Shown piece after piece: positions 26,122 through 34,481 of a DNA stretch of 64,000 nucleotides. The notes below the pieces were generated by a model. The model searched no databases and was not told where the DNA came from. It saw nothing but the letters and a program-made list of their open reading frames with translations. The position numbers and the translations under genes are program-made. The stretch is from Flectobacillus major DSM 103 (GTDB lineage Bacteria; Bacteroidota; Bacteroidia; Cytophagales; Spirosomataceae): assembly GCF_000427405.1 (NCBI RefSeq), contig NZ_KE386491.1:4535812-4599811 (forward strand), written 5' to 3'. Each line of letters opens with the position of its first letter. Position 1 is the first letter of the stretch.

Positions 26122-27063
26122 TTATTTCGATGAGATTAGGTTTGAAATATCCCAAAGTTGCCATTTTTTATGTTTAATCTCATCTTGATTTTTCTGCAGC
26201 ATCGACAAAAATAGCTCTAAGCCTAAAGGTTCGTTGCCATTGGCATGAACCAGTACCAAGCTCCCCTGATGAATAGCTTGTCCTTTGGCAAGCCAAGCAT
26301 CGCTACCGAGGGGTAATAGGCCATACGACAAAATTTGGTCGAAAATAACTTTGCTCGATACCAACCCCGGAAATCTGAAATAGATAGAAGGGACAAGGCC
26401 ATTTTCTAGCATAGCTTGTTCGTTGAGCAATACCTCGTCGGCAATCACTGTTCCCTTTTCTAAAAGAAAATTATCTTTTAGTGGTAGCTTTGGGTCATAA
26501 TGATGATTATAGCTGTGATTCACCCACGTAATTCTGAGGTTGCCGAGTAACTCCTGTTGTTTTAACCAAGCCAAATCGTCGAGGTGATTTTTCATCCAAA
26601 TACCAGTTACCGTAATCGTAATTGGCACGGGGCGTTCGCTAACTTCAAAACCTTTGATAACAGCTTCAAAAAAACTTCTAGCAAGCGGTTTGCTAGAAGG
26701 GCATAGGTCGACCGTAAGGCTAAAGCCATTTACAGTAGAGTCACTTTTACTGATTCCTGCATCTTGCAAGCTAATATCTTTTTGTTGCTCAAGCTTCCAG
26801 TCGTGGATATACCTTGACCCTCGGAAAATGCCTGATATAGCCTCCCAGCTAAGGGCTTTGGTTGCTATATTGCTTAGGATATTGGTTTTTAGGGTACTGG
26901 GGTTCAAAACCAAATATTGGGTACTATTGTTTTGTGTCCATTTGCGTACAACTATCTGGTTGTTATAGTTGGCAAAGTACACCTGATAATCTGTAATTTG
27001 TGTAAATCCCTGAACAAAGCATACTAATACCAATATGAAAGCGTAATGATATTTTCTCAACAT
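26122..27063 (-). CDS. Exported polysaccharide-deacetylase-like protein
   Basis: 313 residues from ATG 27063, which begins a clear signal peptide (MLRKYHYAFILVLVCFVQG, cut near FTQ); an extension to 27105 is open but adds an unlikely hydrophilic head. The central part looks like a NodB-type fold: SLTVDLCPSSKPL (Asp of motif 1, usually TFDDGP), WVNHSYNHHYDP (motif 2 HSxxH), YFRFPGL (motif 3) and LVLVHANG (motif 5). Motif 1 is altered, so activity is uncertain. It would act on a glycan in the periplasm. It sits between the two Gfo/Idh/MocA genes. Confidence 0.75.
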   Translation of the reverse strand: MLRKYHYAFILVLVCFVQGFTQITDYQVYFANYNNQIVVRKWTQNNSTQYLVLNPSTLKTNILSNIATKALSWEAISGIFRGSRYIHDWKLEQQKDISLQDAGISKSDSTVNGFSLTVDLCPSSKPLARSFFEAVIKGFEVSERPVPITITVTGIWMKNHLDDLAWLKQQELLGNLRITWVNHSYNHHYDPKLPLKDNFLLEKGTVIADEVLLNEQAMLENGLVPSIYFRFPGLVSSKVIFDQILSYGLLPLGSDAWLAKGQAIHQGSLVLVHANGNEPLGLELFLSMLQKNQDEIKHKKWQLWDISNLISSK

Positions 27064-27212
27064 AAACAACTTTTTGTTGTCGAAATAGGGGCTTTTTTTT
27101 AGCATTTTTATTTAAGAGTCAGGATACCTTTTGTACAAAAATAATGAAGATTTGGAGAAAAATTGTATTGTATTACCTGTCAAATCTCTGTAATCTTGAT
27201 TCAAATTTACAG

Positions 27213-27256
27213 AATAAATAATACCCTGCTAATGGTTTTGTTATTGGCAGGGTAAT
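27213..27256 (-). terminator. Terminator after the second Gfo/Idh/MocA gene
   Basis: Arms TACCCTGCTAAT (27222-27233) and ATTGGCAGGGTA (27243-27254) with one mismatch, followed on the minus strand by TTATTTATTCT. Confidence 0.7.
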
Positions 27257-27283
27257 TATTGTATCATGATGATGAAATACCAA

Positions 27284-28489
27284 CTAGATTTCAAACTTTG
27301 TCCATTTTTCTTCAGAAGTAGCCGATTTGATTACGGTGCTGATAAAGCCCATTCCACGTAATCCTTCTTCAACTCCTGGGAAATCATAAATTTCTGGGTC
27401 GTAGCCATCAATCCCCGTTCCTTTTCCTAAGCCACCAGTAGCACCAGCTTTGTTTTCGGCACCCCAACGAGCACGCAAAGCATAAGCAAAGTTGCGATAA
27501 ATACTAGCAAAGGTTTCGATATAGCCTTCTGGGTGGCCTGCTGGCTGGCGAGTATGTGCTTGGGCATGTGGCGAAAGGTTGCCAACACCAGTACGAATAA
27601 TACGAGAGCCATTTTCTTGATTAGTTAGTACCAAGGTATTTGGGTCCATTTGTCGCCATTTTAAGCCTCCAAACTCACCGTATACTCTAATATTGAGGTC
27701 GTTTTCTTCACCATTACAAATTTGACTATTGTGCAAAACGCCCTTTGCTCCGTTGTCAAAACGGAGTAGGATATTGGCATCGTCATCTAACTGGCGACCT
27801 TCAACAAAAATAGTAAGGTCGGCACAAAGTTCGGTAATTTTCAAGCCTGTTATATACTCAGCCAAATTTTCGGCATGAGTACCAATGTCGCCTACACCAC
27901 CAGCAGCACCGCTACGGGCAGGGTCGGTACGCCAAGCGGCTTGTTTTTGTCCAGAGGCTTCTACCAATTGCGACAGCCAGCCCTGAGGGTATTCTACGAT
28001 AACTTTACGAACCTGACCAATTGCCCCAGATTTGATAATCTGTCGAGCTTCTTTTACCATCGGGTAAGCCGTATAGTTATGGGTAAGGGCAAACAACAGA
28101 CCTGATTTTTCAATAATAATAGCCAATTCTTTAGCCTCTTCGGTGGTGAGGGTAATGGGTTTGTCCATTACTACATGAAATCCATTTTCAAGAGCAAATT
28201 TGGCAGCAGGAAAATGCACGTGATTGGGTGTTACAATCGACACAAAATCCATGCGTTCGCCTTCGGGAAGGTTTTTTTCTGTAAGAATCATTTCTTCAAA
28301 AGAGCCATATACTCGTTCTGAAGGAAGGTAAAGGGCTTCGCCAGTTGCTTTTGATTTTTCGGGATTTGAGCTAAAAGCACCACAAACTAGTTCTACTTCA
28401 CCGTCTAATGCGGCACCTCTGCGGTGAACAGCTCCAATGAAGGCTTCTAAACTGCCTCCAATCATACCCATTCTGATTTTTCTAGCCAT
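27284..28489 (-). CDS. Gfo/Idh/MocA family NAD(P)-dependent oxidoreductase
   Basis: 401 residues. N-terminal Rossmann motif MGMIGGSLEAFIGAVHRRGA, the Lys-Pro site GFHVVMDKPITLTTEEAKEL (about 115-134), and C-terminal GAAGGVGDIGTHAENLAEYI with the catalytic Asp/His. The GGSLEAFIG variant of the nucleotide loop differs from the neighbour at 24910 (VGTGFIGPAH), so the two belong to different subfamilies and may act in sequence. It is the first gene of the minus-strand sugar cluster and is divergent from the MFS permease. Confidence 0.9.
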   Translation of the reverse strand: MARKIRMGMIGGSLEAFIGAVHRRGAALDGEVELVCGAFSSNPEKSKATGEALYLPSERVYGSFEEMILTEKNLPEGERMDFVSIVTPNHVHFPAAKFALENGFHVVMDKPITLTTEEAKELAIIIEKSGLLFALTHNYTAYPMVKEARQIIKSGAIGQVRKVIVEYPQGWLSQLVEASGQKQAAWRTDPARSGAAGGVGDIGTHAENLAEYITGLKITELCADLTIFVEGRQLDDDANILLRFDNGAKGVLHNSQICNGEENDLNIRVYGEFGGLKWRQMDPNTLVLTNQENGSRIIRTGVGNLSPHAQAHTRQPAGHPEGYIETFASIYRNFAYALRARWGAENKAGATGGLGKGTGIDGYDPEIYDFPGVEEGLRGMGFISTVIKSATSEEKWTKFEI

Positions 28490-29035
28490 TTTTTAAGGGA
28501 AATTAGGTATTAAGTTTTATATAAATAATCAAAGGATAATAAGCAATCGTAAAAAATATATAGGTACAAAGTGATTTTTTGGAAAAATAGCTTGATGATT
28601 CCTCCTAAATCACTTGTATATTTTGCATGAAATATCTCGATTTTGTGATGTATTTGGCTGATAGTAAGGTTTTTGGTTACTAATTCACAAATACATTAAA
28701 TTATGTTATTATTGAGTATATTTCAACTAACAAACACTGAATTTACATGATATTCGACTTAAATTTGCTAAGATGAAGTAGTATTTGGGCTAATAGCTGA
28801 GCCAATATTGATACTCAAGTACTATTTTGATACAAATATTGGTAAAACAAGTTGAAAAAACACAGCTTTTGACCCGCTTTATACCGTTTGATTGCAAATT
28901 TTAATTAAAATTATTACAAAGTCGTCTAGTAAATACGGAAATCTTTTTGTTTTTTTGGCATGGATTTTTTTTAGTCTAAATTATATAAAAATAAGAACAC
29001 TGTCCCTTTTATTAATCTTAAAACCCTAATTTGTT
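28490..29035. other. Divergent regulatory region of the sugar cluster
   Basis: About 545 AT-rich bases between the divergent dehydrogenase and permease genes. No coding frame. It must hold both promoters, but no strong TTTG/TAnnTTTG pair or obvious operator was found. Confidence 0.5.
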
Positions 29036-30256
29036 ATGTCCCAAATAGTTAATCGTAATCGATTATTTTTGGCAAGTTGTTTTGCTTTAATCACCACCGC
29101 AATGGCATTCGGTATTCGTGCTGGGGTGCTTACACAGTTGGGTGCCGAATTTAACCTTGATGCCGAGCATTTAGGTTATATCAACCAAATGGCTTTTCTT
29201 GGATTTCCTATTGCCATGATTATTGGCGGTCCTTTGTATAATGTACTTGGCCCTAAAAAAATTATTTGGGTTGCCTTTGTTACTCACGTATTAGGGTTAG
29301 TACTCACCATTTACTCTAGTGGTTTTTGGACTTTATTGATTTCAACATTCTTTGTAGGTTTTGGTAATGGTACTGTCGAAGCAGCCTGTAATCCAATGAT
29401 TTCGGATATGTTTGAAGGAAACGAAAAAACCAAAATGCTCAACCGTTTCCACATGTGGTTTCCGGGTGGTATCGTAATTGCAAGTCTTTTGTCTGAGTTT
29501 ATGACTTCGGCAGGTATGGGCTGGCAAATGCAAATTGGAGCTATTTTAATTCCTGCATTTGGGTATGCGTTTTTATTCTTTGGACAAACATTCCCTGAAA
29601 GCCAAGATGAAGGAGCTGTATCTACAAGCCAAAACCTCAAGGCTATGCTCTCGCCATTGTATTTATTTATGTTGGCATGTATGGCTATTACAGCTATTTC
29701 TGAGTTTGGCCCCGAGCAATGGATCGGTCCAGTATTGGGTAACGCAGGAGCTAGTCCAATGTTGATTTTAGCTTTGGTAACAGGTTTGATGGCCGTAGGT
29801 CGTTATTTTGCAGGCCCTATTGTTCATAGCCTAAACCCAACAGGGGTGTTGTTAGCTTCGGCGATTTTTGCTACAATTGGTGTTGTATTGATGAGCCAAG
29901 CAACTGGTATTATGGTATATGTATCAGCTATTATTTTTGCTGTTGGGGTATGTTATTTCTGGCCTACTATGATTGGTTTTGTGGCTGAAAACTTGCCTCG
30001 TACAGGTGCATTTGGCCTTTCTATTATGGGTGGTATGGGTATGTTTTCTACTTCTATTTTCCAACCAGTAATCGGAAAATGGTTGGACGATGAAAAGGCA
30101 GCTGCTGCTGCTAAAGGGTTGTCTGGCCAAGAATTAGACCTAGCCGCTGGCCAAGCTACCCTAGACAACATGGCTGTATTTCCATTTATTCTGATTATTG
30201 CATTTACGATTTTATATTTTATCATGCGTAAGCGTGGAACCGTTGCATCTCACTAA
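29036..30256 (+). CDS. MFS sugar transporter
   Basis: 406 residues with about 12 membrane helices in two six-helix halves. NRNRLFLASCFALITTAMAF starts helix 1; AAC NPMISDMFEGNEKTKMLN (about 118-137) is in the loop and helix after the first half, and GEN-like cytosolic basic loops follow. The pattern resembles the nucleoside/sugar permeases (FucP/NupG-like) that accompany Gfo/Idh/MocA and TIM-barrel genes in Bacteroidota, so a sugar or sugar-acid substrate is inferred. Its cluster is divergent. A terminator follows about 100 bases later, after a repeat. Confidence 0.88.
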   Translation: MSQIVNRNRLFLASCFALITTAMAFGIRAGVLTQLGAEFNLDAEHLGYINQMAFLGFPIAMIIGGPLYNVLGPKKIIWVAFVTHVLGLVLTIYSSGFWTLLISTFFVGFGNGTVEAACNPMISDMFEGNEKTKMLNRFHMWFPGGIVIASLLSEFMTSAGMGWQMQIGAILIPAFGYAFLFFGQTFPESQDEGAVSTSQNLKAMLSPLYLFMLACMAITAISEFGPEQWIGPVLGNAGASPMLILALVTGLMAVGRYFAGPIVHSLNPTGVLLASAIFATIGVVLMSQATGIMVYVSAIIFAVGVCYFWPTMIGFVAENLPRTGAFGLSIMGGMGMFSTSIFQPVIGKWLDDEKAAAAAKGLSGQELDLAAGQATLDNMAVFPFILIIAFTILYFIMRKRGTVASH

Positions 30257-30259
30257 GAT

Positions 30260-30348
30260 ATTGAGTTGTGAATGGGTGAGTTAGTGACTTGTAAATAATG
30301 TTTGATATTGTTATCGACTAATTCACAACCCCTTTTTCACAACTCAAT
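30260..30348. repeat. ATTGAGTTGTGAA inverted repeat, copy 3
   Basis: Perfect 13-base arms ATTGAGTTGTGAA (30260-30272) and TTCACAACTCAAT (30336-30348), with a nested GTGAGTTAGT / ACTAATTCAC pair, so the whole segment can fold into a long hairpin. Just after the MFS stop. Same word family as 24370. Confidence 0.65.
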
Positions 30349-30356
30349 CACAATAA

Positions 30357-30394
30357 AAAGAAACCCCACCAATAGTATATCGGTGGGGTTTTCT
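30357..30394. terminator. Bidirectional terminator between MFS and nhaA
   Basis: Arms AAACCCCACC (30361-30370) and GGTGGGGTTT (30382-30391); T-rich tails on both strands. It can serve the plus-strand MFS gene and the convergent nhaA gene. Confidence 0.85.
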
Positions 30395-30466
30395 ATGCTA
30401 ACAATCGCAATATTTAAGAGTAGTTTGTATATGTTTAGAAGTAAAATATCTGAATATCGTAATAGC

Positions 30467-31684
30467 TCAAAGATTGTTTTTGACTAATTTTCTAAATGAA
30501 AAATCGGCAAGGTGTGATAATGCTTCACTTTTTGCCAAAATAATTAACCCAATAATACTAGCTCCTGCTGAGGTAAGTAAAACCGCCATTTTTGCCATAT
30601 TTTTTAACACTACATCGCCCAAAGACAATTCGGTTATAAATATAGACATCGTAAAGCTTGTACCCGCAATAACTCCTATTCCTAGGATTTGAGGCCATTT
30701 TACTTTTTCGGGTAAATGTGCTATGCCTAATCGTACACCCAGCCATGTGGCCAACAAAATCCCTAAAGGTTTACCAAGTAGCAGTCCAAACATGATACCC
30801 AGCATGTGTGGTTGCTGAAATATTTCCCATCCCTCAAAATCAATTGGGACTGCTACATTAGCAAGGGCAAATAAAGGGACAATCAGATAATTAACAGACT
30901 TTTGCATGGCGTGCTCAAAGTTCATTAATTGATTTATAGGGATAGAAAGAGCTGTAATAATACCCGCTACTGTAGGATGAATACCTGCTTTGGGTAAACT
31001 CCACCAAATTACCAAACCGATAACTATATAGCAGTATATATATTTCGTATTAACCTTATTAAGCAACCAAATCCCAGCAATGCCAGTCAATGTTATACCT
31101 AAGTAAAGCCAATTTAAGGTATTAGAGTAAAAAAAGGTAATGGTCAAAACTGCGAATAAATCGTCGATGATAGCAAGGGCAATAAGAAAAATTTTAAGCT
31201 TTAAAGAAACCTTCGACCCCATAAATGTGAGTACTCCTAACGAAAAGGCAATATCTGTTGTCGTTGGAATAGCCCAACCTTTAGCTGTAGGAGTATTGAT
31301 ATTGAAAATCATGAAAATCATCATGGGCATCAATACACTCCCTAAAGCAGCCAATAGAGGCAATGTTGCTTGTTTGAGTGTTTGAAGTTCTCCTTGAATC
31401 AGCTCCTTTTTAATTTCTAATCCTATTAGAAAAAAGAAGACCACCATGAGTCCTTCATTAATAATATTTTTTGTGCTAACATTCGGTAAAAAACTGCTTA
31501 CAGGCTTGTCCCAAAATCCAATATATCCTTCGCCATTGAGGGGAATATTGGATAGTAGCAACGAAATGAAAATAGCATTCAATAAGAGAAATCCCCCAAG
31601 CTGTCCAGTTTCGCCAATTTCATTGATGGGGCTAATGAAATCTTTGAAAGGCTGTGTAACTAAGGTATCAATTCTCTTTTTCAT
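30467..31684 (-). CDS. nhaA: Na+/H+ antiporter NhaA
   Basis: 405 residues from ATG 31684 (MKKRIDTLV); an open TTG start at 31705 is less likely. Inner-membrane antiporter with about 12 helices. The ion-binding pair is in the motif FLIALAIIDDLFAVLTITFF, corresponding to Asp163-Asp164 of E. coli NhaA; NEGLMVVFFFLIGLEIKKEL (the pH-sensing entrance) and TDIAFSLGVL (the unwound helix 4 region) are also present. It exports sodium at alkaline pH. It is near a second cation/proton antiporter and a two-component system on the same strand. Confidence 0.95.
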   Translation of the reverse strand: MKKRIDTLVTQPFKDFISPINEIGETGQLGGFLLLNAIFISLLLSNIPLNGEGYIGFWDKPVSSFLPNVSTKNIINEGLMVVFFFLIGLEIKKELIQGELQTLKQATLPLLAALGSVLMPMMIFMIFNINTPTAKGWAIPTTTDIAFSLGVLTFMGSKVSLKLKIFLIALAIIDDLFAVLTITFFYSNTLNWLYLGITLTGIAGIWLLNKVNTKYIYCYIVIGLVIWWSLPKAGIHPTVAGIITALSIPINQLMNFEHAMQKSVNYLIVPLFALANVAVPIDFEGWEIFQQPHMLGIMFGLLLGKPLGILLATWLGVRLGIAHLPEKVKWPQILGIGVIAGTSFTMSIFITELSLGDVVLKNMAKMAVLLTSAGASIIGLIILAKSEALSHLADFSFRKLVKNNL

Positions 31685-31729
31685 TATATACTTGATAAGA
31701 GCCAAATAACGTAATCTGGATTACCACGT

Positions 31730-31978
31730 TTAATTACTGGATTTAATCAATTGAGGTTCAAAGCCCCTGAATACTTGTATTATTATTTGTGCGTAAATAC
31801 TAGCAAAGTGTTTTAGACACCAGCGTTTTAAAAGAGCTATCTGAGCGTCGCTACAATATTCAATTCCTTTTTGTAGCTCTTTTTTAAACAAGAAAGGGGA
31901 AAAACTAACTTTCTTTAAAATAAGTTTGACATAATTGAGACGAGAAATTTTCGTCTTTTTAATTTTTACTTCCATCAT
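31730..31978 (-). CDS. Small basic hypothetical protein
   Basis: 82 residues beginning MMEVKIKKTKISRLNY. Basic and helical, with KLILKKVSFSPFLFKKELQK and ALLKRWCLKHFASIY. This pattern looks like small conserved Cytophagales proteins of unknown function, but no named family was recognised. It lies just upstream of nhaA (46 bases before its start) and may be in the same transcript. No membrane segment or signal peptide. Confidence 0.5.
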   Translation of the reverse strand: MMEVKIKKTKISRLNYVKLILKKVSFSPFLFKKELQKGIEYCSDAQIALLKRWCLKHFASIYAQIIIQVFRGFEPQLIKSSN

Positions 31979-32282
31979 TCAAAAATTTAGAGTATATAAA
32001 ACTTTAGAAGCATTAAGCCTTTTTGAGTTGAGTAAATTTATATATCATAGAGTTCTTGTTTTGATGAAACGGATATGCCGATGAGGAGGGCTTTTAATAG
32101 AGTAGCTATGTTTACAAAGAAGTAAGGGGGCAATCGAGCCACAAGATGAAGGCTAGTCAGTGTGCCATTATCTTACAACTACTTGCCCCAGAACTTCGTT
32201 AAACTTCAACATATATTTCTCTTTCCGCTACAAATTTGGCTTTGTAAGGTTAAAAGAAACTTAGATAGAGATTAGAAAGTTA
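31979..32282. other. Intergenic region without a recognised gene
   Basis: About 304 bases between the small basic gene and the histidine kinase stop. No coding frame. A loose GGGGGCAA (32125-32134 area) ... TTGCCCC (32184-32191 area) inverted repeat is visible, with no T run; nothing else. Confidence 0.4.
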
Positions 32283-33659
32283 TTAGAATGTAATACTGTT
32301 GGGCAAAATGAGGGTAAAGGTAGTGCCTATATTGGGCTGTGAAGCTACTTCTACATTGCCACCGTGCATCCTTGCAATACGTTCTACCAACGACAGCCCA
32401 ATACCATAGCCTTTAATATCAGTGGTTTGGCTACTGCGGTAAAAAGGCTGGAATATATACGATAAATCTGCCTCTTTTATTCCTATACCTTTGTCTTCAA
32501 TAGCAATACGGAGGTCGAGGTCGGAATACCGAAGGCGAATCGTAGCCTTTTTGTCGTACGAAAACTTACAAGCATTTTCTGCCAAGTTGACAATCGCTGT
32601 TTTGAGTAGGGCATAATTGCCCAAAATACAAAGGTTGTCAGGGTCTTCGGGTAGTTCGTCGAAAAGAATTTCAATTTGGTATAAGGCATTACTTTTGGTA
32701 AGCAAGCTTCTAATTTCCCAAAGTAACTCATCTACCCTAATTTTGTCAACCAAAAGTTCCTGCTTTGCTCCGTCTACTTTGGTCAATTTAAGTAAGTTTT
32801 GGGTAAGGGCGATTAGCTCCTGAATATCGTCTAGTACCGAATACATGGTTTTTTGGTATTCGGCGGGGCTTCGTTGTTTGAGTAGGCTAACCTCTAGTTG
32901 CGACGACATCTTGGTGAGAGGGTTACGCAATTCGTGCGAAACATTGGATACAAACATCCGCTGTAGCTGGAAGGTTTCTTCAACTCGGTCGAGTAGTTGA
33001 TTGATAGTATGCGATAGCCTATCTATTTCGTCTTGATTATCGCTCTCAGCTAGGCGTAGGTGCATATTTTTGGGTACAATACTATTGAGTTTTTGCCCCA
33101 TTTCATCAATTGGAGCAATGGCTTTGCCCGAATAATACCAGCCTGCCACCGATACCCACAATATTACTACCAAAAATAACAATAACATAATGACTCGCAT
33201 TCGGGTCATAAATTCTCGTCCATAGTCATCAACAGCACTGGCCAATACAATGTGAGGCTCGGTGGTTTGGTCAAAATAAATACCTATAGAATGATACCTT
33301 CCATGACGGAAACGGTATTTTTTTTGGATTTGGATTTTGGCCAACAAATCCTCGTCAAGCTGTATGCTTTCTCGCTCGTTGGTGGTAAATTCTTTTTGTT
33401 TTTTTTGGTTATAAATCGTAATATTTTCGCTGTGAAGAGCATTCTTACTTTTGTCCGATATTTTGCGGAGTAGGGTAGAATCTACGTCGTCAACTACCAA
33501 AAAAAGCTCGGCGGTGGTTTCGGCACGATTTGATAAACGGCGATAAAAACTTTCGCTAAGGTAATATTGAGTGTACAGATAAATCGACAACAATACCGCA
33601 AGAAGTATTGATGAAACAATAAGGATAAATCGAATAGTAAGGCTAACCCTGATTTGCAT
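32283..33659 (-). CDS. Sensor histidine kinase of a two-component system
   Basis: 458 residues. A membrane helix at about 11-30, a periplasmic sensor of about 125 residues, a second helix at about 156-176, then HAMP, HisKA with VSHELRNPLTKMSSQLEV (phospho-acceptor His242), and HATPase with N box (NLAENACKFS), G1 box (EDKGIGIKE), F box (IFQPFYRSS) and G2 (GYGIGLSLV). It phosphorylates the response regulator at 33665, whose stop is 5 bases upstream. The layout is CusS/ArlS-like. The signal is unknown; neighbouring cation antiporters suggest an ion or pH signal (inference). Confidence 0.95.
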   Translation of the reverse strand: MQIRVSLTIRFILIVSSILLAVLLSIYLYTQYYLSESFYRRLSNRAETTAELFLVVDDVDSTLLRKISDKSKNALHSENITIYNQKKQKEFTTNERESIQLDEDLLAKIQIQKKYRFRHGRYHSIGIYFDQTTEPHIVLASAVDDYGREFMTRMRVIMLLLFLVVILWVSVAGWYYSGKAIAPIDEMGQKLNSIVPKNMHLRLAESDNQDEIDRLSHTINQLLDRVEETFQLQRMFVSNVSHELRNPLTKMSSQLEVSLLKQRSPAEYQKTMYSVLDDIQELIALTQNLLKLTKVDGAKQELLVDKIRVDELLWEIRSLLTKSNALYQIEILFDELPEDPDNLCILGNYALLKTAIVNLAENACKFSYDKKATIRLRYSDLDLRIAIEDKGIGIKEADLSYIFQPFYRSSQTTDIKGYGIGLSLVERIARMHGGNVEVASQPNIGTTFTLILPNSITF

Positions 33660-33664
33660 GGAAT

Positions 33665-34342
33665 CTATTCTTTTTTGAGGACATAGCCCATCCCAAATAC
33701 CGTATGGATAAGCTTATGCTCAAAGTTTTTGTCGATTTTTTTACGAAGATAATTAATATATACTTCTACAAAATTAGTACCAGTATCAAAACCAATATCC
33801 CAGACATTTTCGGCTAGTTGCACTTTCGATAATACTCGTCCTTGGTTTCGCATAAGGTATTCGAGCAATGTAAACTCACGAGCGGTAAGTTCTATTATTT
33901 GTCCTTCACGAGTTACCACTTTGGTGTCGAGGTTCATTTCTAGGTCTTCAAACTTGAGGGTTTGGTGGGTCATGAGGGTTTTTGAGCCACGTTTGGTAAG
34001 CGAGCGTACTCGTGCCAATAACTCAACAAACTGAAATGGTTTTACCAAATATTGGTCAGCACCAGAATCAAAGCCGTTGACTTTGTCTTCGGTTTCGCCC
34101 AAAGCTGTAAGCATCAAAATGGGCGTTTGAATACCCGCATCTCTTAACTCTCGACTCAATACGAAACCATTGAGGCCAGGCATTATCACATCGGTGATAA
34201 TGAGGGTATAGTTGTTGCGAAGGGCCAATTGGCGTGCAATTAGCCCATCATACGCAATATCTACTTCGTAATGGTTTTCTTCTAAACCCTGCTGAATAGC
34301 GTGCAGGGTTTTGGGTTCGTCTTCTACAACAAGGATTCTCAT
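33665..34342 (-). CDS. OmpR-family response regulator
   Basis: 225 residues. Receiver domain at 1-117 with the phospho-acceptor Asp51 in TLIITDVIMPG, acidic VVEDEP at 5-10, and LVKPF (Lys about 101). Winged-helix DNA-binding domain from about 127 to 224, with ELTAREFTLLEYLMRNQGRV and VDVYINYLRKKID-like recognition helix. Co-transcribed with the kinase (5-base gap). No obvious direct-repeat target was found in nearby promoters. Confidence 0.96.
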   Translation of the reverse strand: MRILVVEDEPKTLHAIQQGLEENHYEVDIAYDGLIARQLALRNNYTLIITDVIMPGLNGFVLSRELRDAGIQTPILMLTALGETEDKVNGFDSGADQYLVKPFQFVELLARVRSLTKRGSKTLMTHQTLKFEDLEMNLDTKVVTREGQIIELTAREFTLLEYLMRNQGRVLSKVQLAENVWDIGFDTGTNFVEVYINYLRKKIDKNFEHKLIHTVFGMGYVLKKE

Positions 34343-34481
34343 AACTTTATAAATTTTAAATATAGCTACAGCTATTTTCTATTAGTCTGTTTTAAAACGT
34401 TTTTCTACAGGGTATTATAAAATGTCGGGATAGAGCCTCCTTTTGACAAATAATGAAAACGTTTTTTGATGAACAATCATC

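Noticed and set aside
30302-30487. 61-codon plus-strand frame after the MFS gene
   Set aside because: Runs through a repeat arm and a terminator hairpin into the end of nhaA.
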